From Ruminococcus flavefaciens (GTDB taxonomy: Bacteria; Bacillota; Clostridia; Oscillospirales; Ruminococcaceae): DNA of 36,839 nucleotides. The position numbers were made by a program, and so were the translations under genes. The stretch spans positions 1 to 36,839 of the forward strand of contig JAMPAU010000014.1 in the NCBI GenBank assembly GCA_023667045.1, read 5' to 3'. A model generated the notes under the pieces. That model was not told where the DNA came from. It made no database searches and saw only the letters and a list, made by a program, of their open reading frames with translations. Numbering within the stretch: position 1 is the stretch's first letter; every line of letters begins with the position of its first letter. Shown here piece after piece: positions 24,699-33,130 of this stretch.

Positions 24699-26153
24699 TT
24701 ACTGCATTACTTCTCCGAGAATTATATATGCAACCGTAACTATAGACTTTGCAAGAACATAGTCAGTATCTACTACATAACCGGAGTTAAGCAGATTGTC
24801 TCTTATTTCGCTTATACGCTTAAAGCCCTCTGTTGCCTCTTTCTTGTCTGGAATAACAAAGTGACTTTTCTGCATTATACGGCGTGTTTCCGTGCGGAAA
24901 CCCTTAGGCATATGTTCGCCGTCAAGGTGAGCGTCAAATTCAGCCGTTTCAAAGTCTTCCGGCACACTGTCAAGCCTTGACTTTATGCAGTCTGAGGCGT
25001 GGCGTGAAAATACAAGAGCTTCAAGCAGAGAGTTGCTCGCAAGGCGGTTGCTTCCGTGTACGCCGGTATGAGAACACTCACCGCAGGCAAAGAGATTGTG
25101 CAGACTTGTTTCTGAGTTGTTGTCAACGTCGATACCGCCCATAAGATAGTGCTGGCACGGGAAAATCGGCACAGGTTCTTTAGTGAGGTCAAATCCCTGT
25201 TTCAAGAGATTCTGGTAAATCATCGGGAAACGCTTTTTAAGAAACTCGCTGTCCTTATAGCTTATATCAAGGAAAAACTCTGTTGAGTTCTGTTTTCTTG
25301 ATTCAAGGACTATAGCGTGTGAAACAACGTCACGAGGTGCAAGTTCAAGTCTCTCATCGTAATTCTGCATAAAACGCTCTTTTTTGCAGTTGAGGAGATA
25401 TGCACCCTCGCCACGTACAGCCTCAGAAATAAGGAAACACTCACGGGTAGCCCTGTTATTGAATGCTGTCGGGTGGAACTGCACATAGCTTAAATTCTTG
25501 ATTTTAGCACCCATTTCATAGGCGAATGTTATACCGTCGCCGGTAGCGATAGCGGAGTTTGTAGTAAATTCATATACACGACCGATACCGCCGGTAGCTA
25601 AAATCATAAAGTGGCAGTTATATGTCTGATAGCCTTCGTCATTTTTCAGAAAAGCCGAATATCCTGTTGAAGTCTTTTTAGTACCGCATATAATGGTATT
25701 TTCCATTATTGTGACATTATCAAGTTTCTGAACATTTTCAAGTAAAGTTGAAGTTATTTCCTTTCCGGTAGCGTCGGCATGGTGGAATATACGGTGATGA
25801 CTGTGACCTCCCTCAAGAGTACGGTGATAAGTGCCGTCGGGGTTTTTGTCAAACTCTACGCCGAGTTCAATAATATGCTGTAAATCCCTTGAAGCCTCGC
25901 TTACGAGAGTATGAACAGCGTCGACGTTGTTCTTGAATCCTCCTGCAATGAGAGTGTCGTTCTGGTGATACTGGATATTGTCTGTCGGGGAATTGTAAAC
26001 TCCGGCTATACCGCCCTGTGCAAGCGAGGAATTGCAGAGACTTAGCTCACGCTTGCAGACAATAAGCACTCTGAGTGATGACGGCAGATTTATTGCCGCA
26101 TAAAGACCAGCCGCACCACAGCCGGCAATAATAACATCATAATTAAAATTCAT
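24699..26153 (-). CDS. nadB: L-aspartate oxidase
   Basis: FAD enzyme that oxidises aspartate to iminoaspartate, the first step of de novo NAD synthesis; in anaerobes fumarate can serve as electron acceptor. 484 residues. VIIAGCGAAGLYAAINL is the dinucleotide-binding loop; SLAQGGIAGVY, TLEGGHSHHRIFHH and FHPTAF are NadB/succinate dehydrogenase family blocks, and SGECSHTGVHGSNRLASNSL completes the FAD site. It is somewhat shorter at the C terminus than the E. coli enzyme. The ATG at 26153 has AAAGGA upstream. It is the first gene of the unit. No quinolinate synthase gene (nadA) is in the window. Confidence 0.95.
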   Translation of the reverse strand: MNFNYDVIIAGCGAAGLYAAINLPSSLRVLIVCKRELSLCNSSLAQGGIAGVYNSPTDNIQYHQNDTLIAGGFKNNVDAVHTLVSEASRDLQHIIELGVEFDKNPDGTYHRTLEGGHSHHRIFHHADATGKEITSTLLENVQKLDNVTIMENTIICGTKKTSTGYSAFLKNDEGYQTYNCHFMILATGGIGRVYEFTTNSAIATGDGITFAYEMGAKIKNLSYVQFHPTAFNNRATRECFLISEAVRGEGAYLLNCKKERFMQNYDERLELAPRDVVSHAIVLESRKQNSTEFFLDISYKDSEFLKKRFPMIYQNLLKQGFDLTKEPVPIFPCQHYLMGGIDVDNNSETSLHNLFACGECSHTGVHGSNRLASNSLLEALVFSRHASDCIKSRLDSVPEDFETAEFDAHLDGEHMPKGFRTETRRIMQKSHFVIPDKKEATEGFKRISEIRDNLLNSGYVVDTDYVLAKSIVTVAYIILGEVMQ

Positions 26154-26193
26154 GTTTCAGCACGTCCTTTTGAAAAAAATATGGTACAGAAAT

Positions 26194-26222
26194 ATTATAT
26201 CACAAAATTTCCGCCGTGTCAC
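26194..26222 (-). promoter_or_regulatory. Promoter of the nadB unit
   Basis: GTGACA (26217-26222), 17 bp, TATAAT (26194-26199) on the minus strand, with TG before the -10. The leader is about 35 nt. I see no recognisable operator. Confidence 0.6.
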
Positions 26223-26297
26223 TACTTCGTGCAATTTTTTTATTATATAAAAGAATTATCGCAAAAGATTAAATAAAAAATATTTTTTGAAAAAGTC

Positions 26298-26326
26298 TTG
26301 ACATTTTAGAACATTTGTTCTATAAT
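26298..26326 (+). promoter_or_regulatory. SOS-type promoter of the helical protein - sigma-like - uvrC unit
   Basis: TTGACA (26298-26303), 17 bp, TATAAT (26321-26326): a consensus housekeeping promoter whose spacer is filled by the first LexA-like box, so it is strong but should be repressible. Confidence 0.9.
26308..26321. promoter_or_regulatory. LexA-like operator 1
   Basis: AGAACATTTGTTCT, a near-perfect palindrome (GAAC-N4-GTTC) matching the Gram-positive SOS box core. It lies between the -35 and -10. Assignment to LexA is from the core and from uvrC downstream. Confidence 0.75.
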
Positions 26327-26340
26327 AATTATCATGAAAA

Positions 26341-26354
26341 AGAACATCTGTTCT
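26341..26354. promoter_or_regulatory. LexA-like operator 2
   Basis: AGAACATCTGTTCT, the same core, 33 bp centre to centre from operator 1 (about three helical turns), just downstream of the expected start site. Two boxes on one face of the helix suggest cooperative repression. Confidence 0.75.
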
Positions 26355-26381
26355 TAAATTTCAAAAAAACGGAGGTATATT

Positions 26382-26615
26382 ATGCAATCGCTAATCAGAA
26401 ATTATGAGGAGAGCTGTTTTCTTGTAAAGAAAAGGATAAGGTTTCTTACACAACAGCGTAACGAACTTCTAAAATCAGGCAGACAGCAGACCATCGATAA
26501 ACTTAACCTTGAACAGCGTATACGTCTTCTTTATGTTGAGTATGCACAGCTTGATGAAATTCTACAGCACTTGAAAAACTATGCAAGGAGGACTGAAAAA
26601 CGTGCCGAGACGTGA
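26382..26615 (+). CDS. Small helical protein in a LexA-type operon, unknown function
   Basis: 77 residues, nearly all predicted helix with heptad-like spacing (VKKRIRFLTQQRNELLK, then LEQRIRLLYVEYAQLDEILQHL), rich in Arg, Lys, Gln and Leu; no signal or membrane segment. GGAGG lies before the ATG at 26382. It overlaps the next gene by 14 bases, so their translation may be coupled. With its partner it looks like the helical front half of single-chain phage regulators (DUF1492 type), which carry a similar helix pair before an HTH. I do not recognise a named family. Confidence 0.7.
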   Translation: MQSLIRNYEESCFLVKKRIRFLTQQRNELLKSGRQQTIDKLNLEQRIRLLYVEYAQLDEILQHLKNYARRTEKRAET

Positions 26616-26898
26616 GAGTTATTCCGATACATACACCGGAGAGGCTGACAGAAATATCCGTGCTGTCCTTGAAAGCGACAGCGAAGAAGATTCAATAAGA
26701 AAACTGAAAAGAATACTGTTAAATGTTATTAATAATGAACTCACTCCGAGACAAAAGGAAATTATTATGTTATACTATTTCAAGGGCATTGACATTGTGA
26801 CCATCGCCCGACAGCTTGAAGTTACTCCGCAGGCTGTATCGGCTGTAATGTCACGTGCAAGATTAAAAATATATAGGATTTTAAAATATTATTTCTGA
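26602..26898 (+). CDS. Sigma-70 region 4-like DNA-binding protein
   Basis: 98 residues. The C-terminal half is a clear sigma region 4 helix-turn-helix (LTPRQKEIIMLYYF, then TIARQLEVTPQAVSAVMSRAR); regions 2 and 3 are absent and the first 40 residues are acidic. The start is the GTG at 26602, because GGAGG (26587-26591) is 10 bases upstream. It may act as a partial sigma factor, or as a phage-type late-gene activator that works with the helical protein encoded just before it. It is placed directly before uvrC under the same LexA-type promoter. Targets are unknown. Confidence 0.82.
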   Translation: MPRRESYSDTYTGEADRNIRAVLESDSEEDSIRKLKRILLNVINNELTPRQKEIIMLYYFKGIDIVTIARQLEVTPQAVSAVMSRARLKIYRILKYYF

Positions 26899-26941
26899 AT
26901 CCGATACAAAAATATAATACAACAGAAAAGAGGTACAAACC

Positions 26942-28762
26942 ATGAATAAAAGACTGCCGTATTTGCGTGAAAAAACTTCAAAGCTCACAACGTCTTCCGG
27001 CGTTTATATCATGAAAAACAAAGACGGAGATATTATATATATAGGAAAAGCTAAAAATCTTCACAGGCGTGTTAGCAGTTATTTCAGAGAAAATCCCGAC
27101 CATACACCCAAAGTATCAGCTATGGTCTCAAACGTCCACGACTATGACTTTATCGTTACAGATAGCGAATACGAGGCACTTCTGCTTGAATGCAGTCTCA
27201 TAAAACAGCACCAGCCTAAATACAATATCCTGCTCAAAGACGACAAAGGTTATCACTATATAAGGATTTCTGACGGTGAATACCCTCGCATTACCGCTGA
27301 AAAGAACACCCTCAAAGCCGGAACTTATTCAAGTCCATACACAAGCGGACTGGTTGCAAAGGAAACAGTTGATGAAGTAAACCGTGTTTTCAAGTTACCG
27401 ACCTGCAATAAGAAGTTTCCGCAGGATTTCAGAAAAAGCCGTCCGTGCCTTAACTATCACATAAAAAACTGCATGGGCGTATGTACCGGAAAAATAACCC
27501 CCTCTGAATATGACGGCATAATAAAACAGGCTGAAAACTTTATAAAGAAAGGCAGTGCTGAATCTATAAAACGCATGGAAAAGGAAATGAATGAGGCTTC
27601 TGAACGTCTTGACTTTGAAAAAGCCGTAATACTCCGTGACCGTATCGCCTCTATAAAGAAATCCGCTGAAAAACAGAAGATTATCAACAGCAGTATAGAA
27701 AACGCCGATATTATAGGTACAGCAGAATCCCATGACAGTATATATGTTTCTGTGCTGATGTACCGCAATAACCGTCTGTACGATAAGACGGTTATAGAGT
27801 TTGAGAATAATACCGACGAGGATATTTTAGGCGTTTTTATGATGCAGTACTACTATAAAAGAAATGACATTCCTGCACTCATAGTCGCCGACCATGTACC
27901 CGAAGACTATGAACTAATCCAAAAAATGCTTGAAACACAGTCCGGCAGAAAAGTGGCTTTTAACGTTCCGCAAAGAAACGTACAGGCGGAACTACTTAAA
28001 CTTGCAAAAAATAACAGTGCCGAATATATGGCACTCCGCAACAACCGCACCGGCAAGGAAATAATCGCCCTTGAACAGCTCGGACAGGCTCTCGGACTTG
28101 AAAAGCCCCCTAAGTATATAGAGGCTTATGACATTTCAAATCTTTCCGACGAGTCCATAGTAGCCGGAATGGTTGTATTCGAGGACGGCAGACCCCTAAA
28201 AAAAGCATATAAGCGTTTCACAGTAAAGCAGATTCAGTATCAGAACGACTATGAAAGTATGTATGAAGTACTTACACGCCGACTTATGCACATCATCAAT
28301 CAAGAGGGCGATGAGTATTTCCGGCGTGTGCCAGACCTAATTCTGCTGGACGGCGGTAAAGGTCACGTAAACACCATAACCGAACTCGTGAAAAGTTTTG
28401 GACTTGATATACCTGTTTTCGGCATGGTAAAGAACGACAAACACCGTACACGTGCTATAGCTTCCGGCGGTCGTGAAATACAGCTTAATAATTTGCAGAC
28501 GGCTTTTATGTTCGTCACACGCATACAGGACGAAGTACACCGCTTTTCTGTCAGCTATATGCACTCGAAACACAAAAAGAAAACATATCTCTCTGAGCTT
28601 ACTTCCGTAAAGGGAATAGGCGAAAAGAAGTCCGAAAAACTCATGATTAAGTACAAGACAAAAGACAATCTGAAAAAAGCTTCTCTGGAAGAACTAGCGG
28701 AAACTGTCGGCATAAACTCCGATACCGCACGTGAACTATGGGAAGTAATCCAGAATATGTAA
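26942..28762 (+). CDS. uvrC: Excinuclease ABC subunit C
   Basis: Makes the dual incisions around DNA lesions in nucleotide excision repair after loading by UvrA/UvrB. 606 residues, standard length. The GIY-YIG nuclease is at the N terminus (GVYIMKN, IIYIGKAKNLHRRVSSYF). The Cys-rich segment CLNYHIKNCMGVCTGK and the UVR helix pair (ERLDFEKAVILRDRI, about 215-230) follow. The C-terminal RNase H-like nuclease has EAYDISN and LILLDGGKGHV; two helix-hairpin-helix motifs end the protein. GAGG precedes the ATG. Its place after an SOS-type promoter fits damage induction. Confidence 0.97.
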   Translation: MNKRLPYLREKTSKLTTSSGVYIMKNKDGDIIYIGKAKNLHRRVSSYFRENPDHTPKVSAMVSNVHDYDFIVTDSEYEALLLECSLIKQHQPKYNILLKDDKGYHYIRISDGEYPRITAEKNTLKAGTYSSPYTSGLVAKETVDEVNRVFKLPTCNKKFPQDFRKSRPCLNYHIKNCMGVCTGKITPSEYDGIIKQAENFIKKGSAESIKRMEKEMNEASERLDFEKAVILRDRIASIKKSAEKQKIINSSIENADIIGTAESHDSIYVSVLMYRNNRLYDKTVIEFENNTDEDILGVFMMQYYYKRNDIPALIVADHVPEDYELIQKMLETQSGRKVAFNVPQRNVQAELLKLAKNNSAEYMALRNNRTGKEIIALEQLGQALGLEKPPKYIEAYDISNLSDESIVAGMVVFEDGRPLKKAYKRFTVKQIQYQNDYESMYEVLTRRLMHIINQEGDEYFRRVPDLILLDGGKGHVNTITELVKSFGLDIPVFGMVKNDKHRTRAIASGGREIQLNNLQTAFMFVTRIQDEVHRFSVSYMHSKHKKKTYLSELTSVKGIGEKKSEKLMIKYKTKDNLKKASLEELAETVGINSDTARELWEVIQNM

Positions 28763-28774
28763 AGGAGATTTTTT

Positions 28775-30103
28775 ATGAATACACCTATTTATGACTTTCT
28801 GAAAAAATATGCACAGTCCGGCACACTGAGATGTCATATGCCTGCTCACAAAGGGAAGTCACCTGCTCCCGAACTGTCCGCCATGTATGCACTCGATATA
28901 ACTGAAATCTCCGGTGCAGACAGTCTTTTCGAGGCTGACGGAATAATCGCACAGAGCGAAAAAAATATGTCCGGACTGTACGGCACTGCCGGAACTGTCT
29001 ACTCTGCCGGAGGGTCTACTTTATGTATTCAAACTATGCTTTACATCATGAAGTGCGAAAAAAGAAAGATTTTTGCTGTGCGTAACGTCCACCGTGCATT
29101 CCTCAATGCCGTTGCACTGCTTGATATTGACGTTGAATGGATTTTACCGGAGTATTCCGGCAGTATACTTTCCGGAAACATAAACCTCTCAGACATTGAA
29201 AACGCCCTAAAAAACTCCCCCGAACCGTCTGCCCTTTACGTCACCTCGCCGGATTATACCGGAAAAACCGCTGATATTTCAGCACTCGTCGGAATATGCC
29301 GTAAATATAACGCCCGTCTTATAGTTGACAACGCACATGGCACACATCTGAAATTTATGCCGGAAGACTTTCACCCCATTACACTGGGAGCGGATATGTG
29401 CTGTGATTCCGCCCACAAAATGTTCCCTGCCCTCACCGGCTCTGCAATGCTCCATACGTCAGTGCCGGAATACGTCCCACTGCTGAAACAGGCTATGAAT
29501 ATGTTCGGCTCAACAAGTCCCTCATATCTCATCATGATGTCGCTTGACTTATGCAACAAGTATATATCAGAAAAAATCCGCTCCGATATAGAAAACAACC
29601 TTATATACATTGAAAACCTAAGAAAAAAATTCTCGGACAGGCTGTTGTTTGCGGAAGGCGAACCTTTTCATATCACTGTAAAAGCAAGTGAAAGTGGTTA
29701 TGACGGAAATGAACTCGCTGAACTTCTCCGGAAAAACGGCGTTGAATGCGAATACTCGGATAGTTCGCTTATAATACTGCTTATGTCTCCGGTATGCACA
29801 AAACACGACTATGAAAAACTCACCGACGCACTGACAGTATCTGTCACAGAATGCAGAAAAATAAAGCCGTATACTGTTGATTTCTGCATGAAACTGCCGG
29901 GGCGTGTCATGAGTATACATAAGGCGGTATTTTCTGAATGCGAAACGATAGCGGTTGAGGAATCAGAGGGGCGTATATGTGCCTCTGTGAAAGTACCGTG
30001 TCCGCCTGCCGTGCCTGTTGTTGCAAGCGGTGAACGGATTGACAGAAATTCTATAAATATTTTTCTAAAGTATGGCATTTCAGACGTGATTGTGGTAAAA
30101 TAG
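28775..30103 (+). CDS. PLP-dependent Orn/Lys/Arg decarboxylase family protein (YaaO-like)
   Basis: 442 residues of a fold-type I PLP enzyme. CHMPAHKGK is the family start; TEISGADSLF, YGTAGTVYSAGGSTL and LIVDNAHGTH are typical; the PLP-binding Lys is probably Lys215 in CDSAHKMFPALTGSAML. It is shorter than full biosynthetic SpeA/CadA enzymes and close in length to the Gram-positive YaaO/SpeA group. The gene lies upstream of holB and ricT, as in many Firmicutes where this enzyme, tmk and holB are neighbours. GGAG precedes the ATG, 12 bases after uvrC. The substrate (Arg, Lys or Orn) cannot be read from the sequence. Confidence 0.9.
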   Translation: MNTPIYDFLKKYAQSGTLRCHMPAHKGKSPAPELSAMYALDITEISGADSLFEADGIIAQSEKNMSGLYGTAGTVYSAGGSTLCIQTMLYIMKCEKRKIFAVRNVHRAFLNAVALLDIDVEWILPEYSGSILSGNINLSDIENALKNSPEPSALYVTSPDYTGKTADISALVGICRKYNARLIVDNAHGTHLKFMPEDFHPITLGADMCCDSAHKMFPALTGSAMLHTSVPEYVPLLKQAMNMFGSTSPSYLIMMSLDLCNKYISEKIRSDIENNLIYIENLRKKFSDRLLFAEGEPFHITVKASESGYDGNELAELLRKNGVECEYSDSSLIILLMSPVCTKHDYEKLTDALTVSVTECRKIKPYTVDFCMKLPGRVMSIHKAVFSECETIAVEESEGRICASVKVPCPPAVPVVASGERIDRNSINIFLKYGISDVIVVK

Positions 30104-30117
30104 AATTATGATACAAC

Positions 30118-30141
30118 TCAGGGTATGGTGTCATGCCCTGA
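30118..30141 (+). terminator. Possible weak terminator or mRNA hairpin before holB
   Basis: TCAGGGTATG and CATGCCCTGA form a 10-pair hairpin (one G-U) with a 4-nt loop, followed by AAATTTATTTC rather than a T run. It could act as a partial attenuator or an mRNA-stabilising stem between the decarboxylase-like gene and holB. Confidence 0.45.
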
Positions 30142-30164
30142 AATTTATTTCAGCAGGTAACAAT

Positions 30165-31148
30165 ATGAAAAAAATATACGGAAATAATTTATTGATTTCA
30201 AATCTTTGCAGTATGCGAAAATCCGGACGTACTGCACATACAGTACTTTTTTACGGAGAAAAAGGCACAGGCAGAAAACTTATGGCTGACTTCTACACAA
30301 GTCTTTTAATGTGCAGTAATCCCATAAATGATATGCCTTGCGGTATGTGCAGTGCCTGTAAAAATATTGAAAGGAAAACCCACCCAGACGTGATATACGC
30401 TGAAACTTCCGGAAAGTTAGGCGGTTACTCAGTGGACACGGCAAGGAAAATATGTTCAGACGCATTCATAAAGCCAAACAACAACAGCGGTATAAAGGTT
30501 TATATATTCCGTGACTGTCACAACATGGACGTTCGCACACAGAATACTCTCCTTAAAATTGTAGAAGAACCACCCGACTATGCATATTTTATATTCACGT
30601 CCGAAACAAAGACAGATTTTCTGCCTACTATAATTTCAAGGTGTGTATGTTTCGGAGTTTCACCATGTACTGAGGAAGAAACAGAACTTTCACTTACGGA
30701 AAGTGGTTACAGTCCGTCAGATGTAAAAAACGCCGTAAGCTGTTTTCACGGCAATATAGGACTTTGTACCGAATATATAAGCAATGAGGACTTACGCCGA
30801 CAGGTTGATTTGACAAAACAGCTTGCTGATAGTATAATTAAAAAAGACGAGTATGCATTTGATACGGCTTTATTCACTCTCGGAAAAGACCGTGATAGCG
30901 TGCGGACGGTTCTTTCTATGCTTGACAAGCTGATAAGAGATTCCGCCGTACTTATTCAAGATACACAGGCGGAAAATATAGGCTGTTTCCGTGAGGGTGC
31001 TGTAAAGCTCTCATATATGCTCACATCACGGCAGGCAGAAAAAATCCACCGCTGTATCGAGAATGCATGGCACACAGTTGAATGCAATGTAAACATAACG
31101 CTTGCACTTTCGGCAATGTGTGCGGAAATTACTGAAATCATAATATAA
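30165..31148 (+). CDS. holB: DNA polymerase III delta-prime subunit
   Basis: Clamp-loader subunit that helps load the beta sliding clamp. 327 residues from the ATG at 30165 (AGG just upstream); an earlier frame from 30108 runs through a hairpin and is unlikely. FYGEKGTGRKL replaces a complete Walker A, as usual for delta-prime. The zinc module CGMCSACKNIERKTHPD is intact; KIVEEPP and the TIISRC arginine-finger motif are present. It is followed after 17 bases by ricT, the normal Gram-positive neighbour. Confidence 0.93.
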   Translation: MKKIYGNNLLISNLCSMRKSGRTAHTVLFYGEKGTGRKLMADFYTSLLMCSNPINDMPCGMCSACKNIERKTHPDVIYAETSGKLGGYSVDTARKICSDAFIKPNNNSGIKVYIFRDCHNMDVRTQNTLLKIVEEPPDYAYFIFTSETKTDFLPTIISRCVCFGVSPCTEEETELSLTESGYSPSDVKNAVSCFHGNIGLCTEYISNEDLRRQVDLTKQLADSIIKKDEYAFDTALFTLGKDRDSVRTVLSMLDKLIRDSAVLIQDTQAENIGCFREGAVKLSYMLTSRQAEKIHRCIENAWHTVECNVNITLALSAMCAEITEIII

Positions 31149-31165
31149 AAGACTGGAGAAGAAAT

Positions 31166-32032
31166 ATGAAAGAAATAGTAGGTGTACGATTTAAAAAAGT
31201 CGGAAAGATATATTATTTTTCCCCTAAGGGAATACAAACCAAAATCGGCGATATGGCGGTTGTCGAAACGGCAGGGGGCATTGAATGCGGAGAGGTCGCT
31301 ATAGCCAACAGGCAGATTAATGACAATGAACTCGCATCACCTCTTAAACCTGTAATAAGAATTGCAAACGAGCATGACATGAAAGTTCTTGCAAAAAACA
31401 GGCAGAAAGAAAAAGAGGCTTTCAGAGTGTGCGAAGAAAAAATAGCATTTCGCAGACTGAAAATGAATCTTGTTGACGTTGAATGCACTTTCGATAACAG
31501 CAAGCTACTTTTCTACTTTACAGCCGAAAACCGTGTTGACTTCCGTGAATTAGTAAAGGATTTGGCTGGTATATTCCGCACACGCATAGAACTTAGACAG
31601 ATAGGCGTGCGTGACGAGGCTAAGATTCTCGGCGGTCTGGGAATATGCGGTCGTGAGTTCTGCTGTAAAAGCTACATGGGAGACTTTCAGCCGGTATCCA
31701 TAAAAATGGCTAAGGAGCAGGGACTTTCGCTTAACCCTACAAAGATTTCCGGCACGTGTGGCAGACTTATGTGCTGTCTCAAAAACGAGCAGAACGCATA
31801 CGAATCACTGCTGAAAATTACTCCAAAGGTTGGAGCGGTTGTCGTTACTCCGGACGGCGTTAAGGGTCGTGTAGAAGACGCTAACCTTATTACCGGAAAA
31901 CTCCGCATAAAAACCGAAAAGTCCGAAGTACCGGTAGTTCTGGACAGAAGTGAAGTAAAACTGCTTAAAGACGCTGAAATAAAAGTCAACCGTGACGAAA
32001 TAAAGGCTCTTAAAAATCTTGAGGGAAAATAA
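31166..32032 (+). CDS. ricT: PSP1-domain protein RicT (YaaT)
   Basis: 288 residues with the PSP1 domain (GVRFKKVGKIYYF start; VDFRELVKDLAGIFRTRIELRQIGVRDEA region). In B. subtilis RicT works with RicA and RicF in an Fe-S complex that supports RNase Y-dependent mRNA maturation and development. Conserved Cys residues are present in GICGREFCCKSYM and GTCGRLMCCLKNE. GGAG precedes the ATG. The gene overlaps queH by one base. The exact role in this organism is inferred. Confidence 0.94.
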   Translation: MKEIVGVRFKKVGKIYYFSPKGIQTKIGDMAVVETAGGIECGEVAIANRQINDNELASPLKPVIRIANEHDMKVLAKNRQKEKEAFRVCEEKIAFRRLKMNLVDVECTFDNSKLLFYFTAENRVDFRELVKDLAGIFRTRIELRQIGVRDEAKILGGLGICGREFCCKSYMGDFQPVSIKMAKEQGLSLNPTKISGTCGRLMCCLKNEQNAYESLLKITPKVGAVVVTPDGVKGRVEDANLITGKLRIKTEKSEVPVVLDRSEVKLLKDAEIKVNRDEIKALKNLEGK

Positions 32033-32649
32033 TGCAGAAAGTAAACTACGGAAAAATCCTTGACGACAAAATAAAAGAGTTGCAGAAATCCGGTGTAAAG
32101 CCGTCGTTACTGCTCCATGCGTGCTGTGCTCCGTGCAGTAGTCATACAATGGATTTTTTAGAAAAATATTTCAGTATAACGCTTTATTTCTGCAACCCTA
32201 ATATCTCTCCGGAAAGTGAGTTCATATACCGCCTTGACGAACTGAAAAGGCTTGTCAGTGAAATGAACCTTGATATTGAAATTATAGAAGAAAAATATAA
32301 TCCGGAAGTTTTCTATCAGCTTGCAAAAGGTCTTGAAAAACTTCCGGAACGAAGTGAACGCTGTCAGAAGTGTATCGCCCACCGTCTGAAAATGACAGGC
32401 GAAAAGGCTCGTCAGTTGGGATTTGATTACTTTACGACAACGCTGACAATCAGTCCGCACAAAGACTGTACCTTTATAAATGAGTGCGGTGCGGAAATCT
32501 CTGCCGAATGCGGTGTTGAATATCTCTTTTCGGACTTCAAAAAGCACGACGGCTATAAGCATTCAATAGAACTTTCAAAGAAATACAGCCTCTACAGGCA
32601 GAATTACTGCGGTTGTATATACAGCAAGATAAACTCGGAAAAAAGGTGA
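32032..32649 (+). CDS. queH: Epoxyqueuosine reductase QueH
   Basis: Catalyses the last step of tRNA queuosine synthesis in organisms without QueG. 205 residues. LLHACCAPCSSH holds the adjacent Cys pair and CxxC typical of QueH (DUF208); FCNPNISPESEF and SPHKDC are other family blocks, and YCGCIYS near the end carries further metal or Fe-S Cys residues. It starts within the ricT stop (TAATG), so translation is likely coupled. No other queuosine genes are in the window. Confidence 0.92.
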   Translation: MQKVNYGKILDDKIKELQKSGVKPSLLLHACCAPCSSHTMDFLEKYFSITLYFCNPNISPESEFIYRLDELKRLVSEMNLDIEIIEEKYNPEVFYQLAKGLEKLPERSERCQKCIAHRLKMTGEKARQLGFDYFTTTLTISPHKDCTFINECGAEISAECGVEYLFSDFKKHDGYKHSIELSKKYSLYRQNYCGCIYSKINSEKR

Positions 32650-32653
32650 TTTT

Positions 32654-33130
32654 ATGGGCAAGGAACTAAAAACAAATGCAATGCGTTTTCTTGAAAAAAA
32701 CAAGATTGAATATACCATGCAGACCTACCAGTGCGATGAATTTATAGACGGCGTGACGTGTGCCAACGCTCTCGGTCAGCCACTTGACGAGACTTTCAAA
32801 ACTCTCGTTGCACAGGGAAAAACAGGAAATTATTACTGTTTTCTTATTCCGGTAGCGGAAGAACTTGACCTTAAAAAGTCTGCTAAAAGTGTGGGTGAAA
32901 AGTCCGTCGCTCTGATTCACGTCAAGGACATAAATAAAATTACAGGCTATGTGCGTGGCGGTTGCACTCCGATAGGCATGAAGAAACAGTTTCCGACTGT
33001 AATTCATAAAAGTGCCGAAAGTCTGCCGTTATTTCATATAAGCGGAGGAAGAATCGGCACACAGATATGCTTATCGCCTGTAAAACTCACTGAATCCATA
33101 AAAGCAAAATTTGAGGATATTATATTATGA
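32654..33130 (+). CDS. ybaK: YbaK/EbsC-type Cys-tRNA(Pro) deacylase
   Basis: 158 residues of the YbaK editing domain, which clears Cys mischarged on tRNA(Pro). Family features: TLVAQGKTGNYYCFLIP, KKSAKSVGEKSV with a conserved Lys, and GYVRGGCTPIGMKK, a typical block. GTG just before an AAAAGG sequence leads the ATG at 32654, four bases after queH. The end overlaps the next gene by four bases. Confidence 0.93.
   Translation: MGKELKTNAMRFLEKNKIEYTMQTYQCDEFIDGVTCANALGQPLDETFKTLVAQGKTGNYYCFLIPVAEELDLKKSAKSVGEKSVALIHVKDINKITGYVRGGCTPIGMKKQFPTVIHKSAESLPLFHISGGRIGTQICLSPVKLTESIKAKFEDIIL

Noticed and set aside
26382-26898. A frameshifted single gene instead of two
   Set aside because: The second frame has its own GGAGG and GTG start at good spacing, so a normal overlapping pair is simpler than a frameshift or programmed shift.
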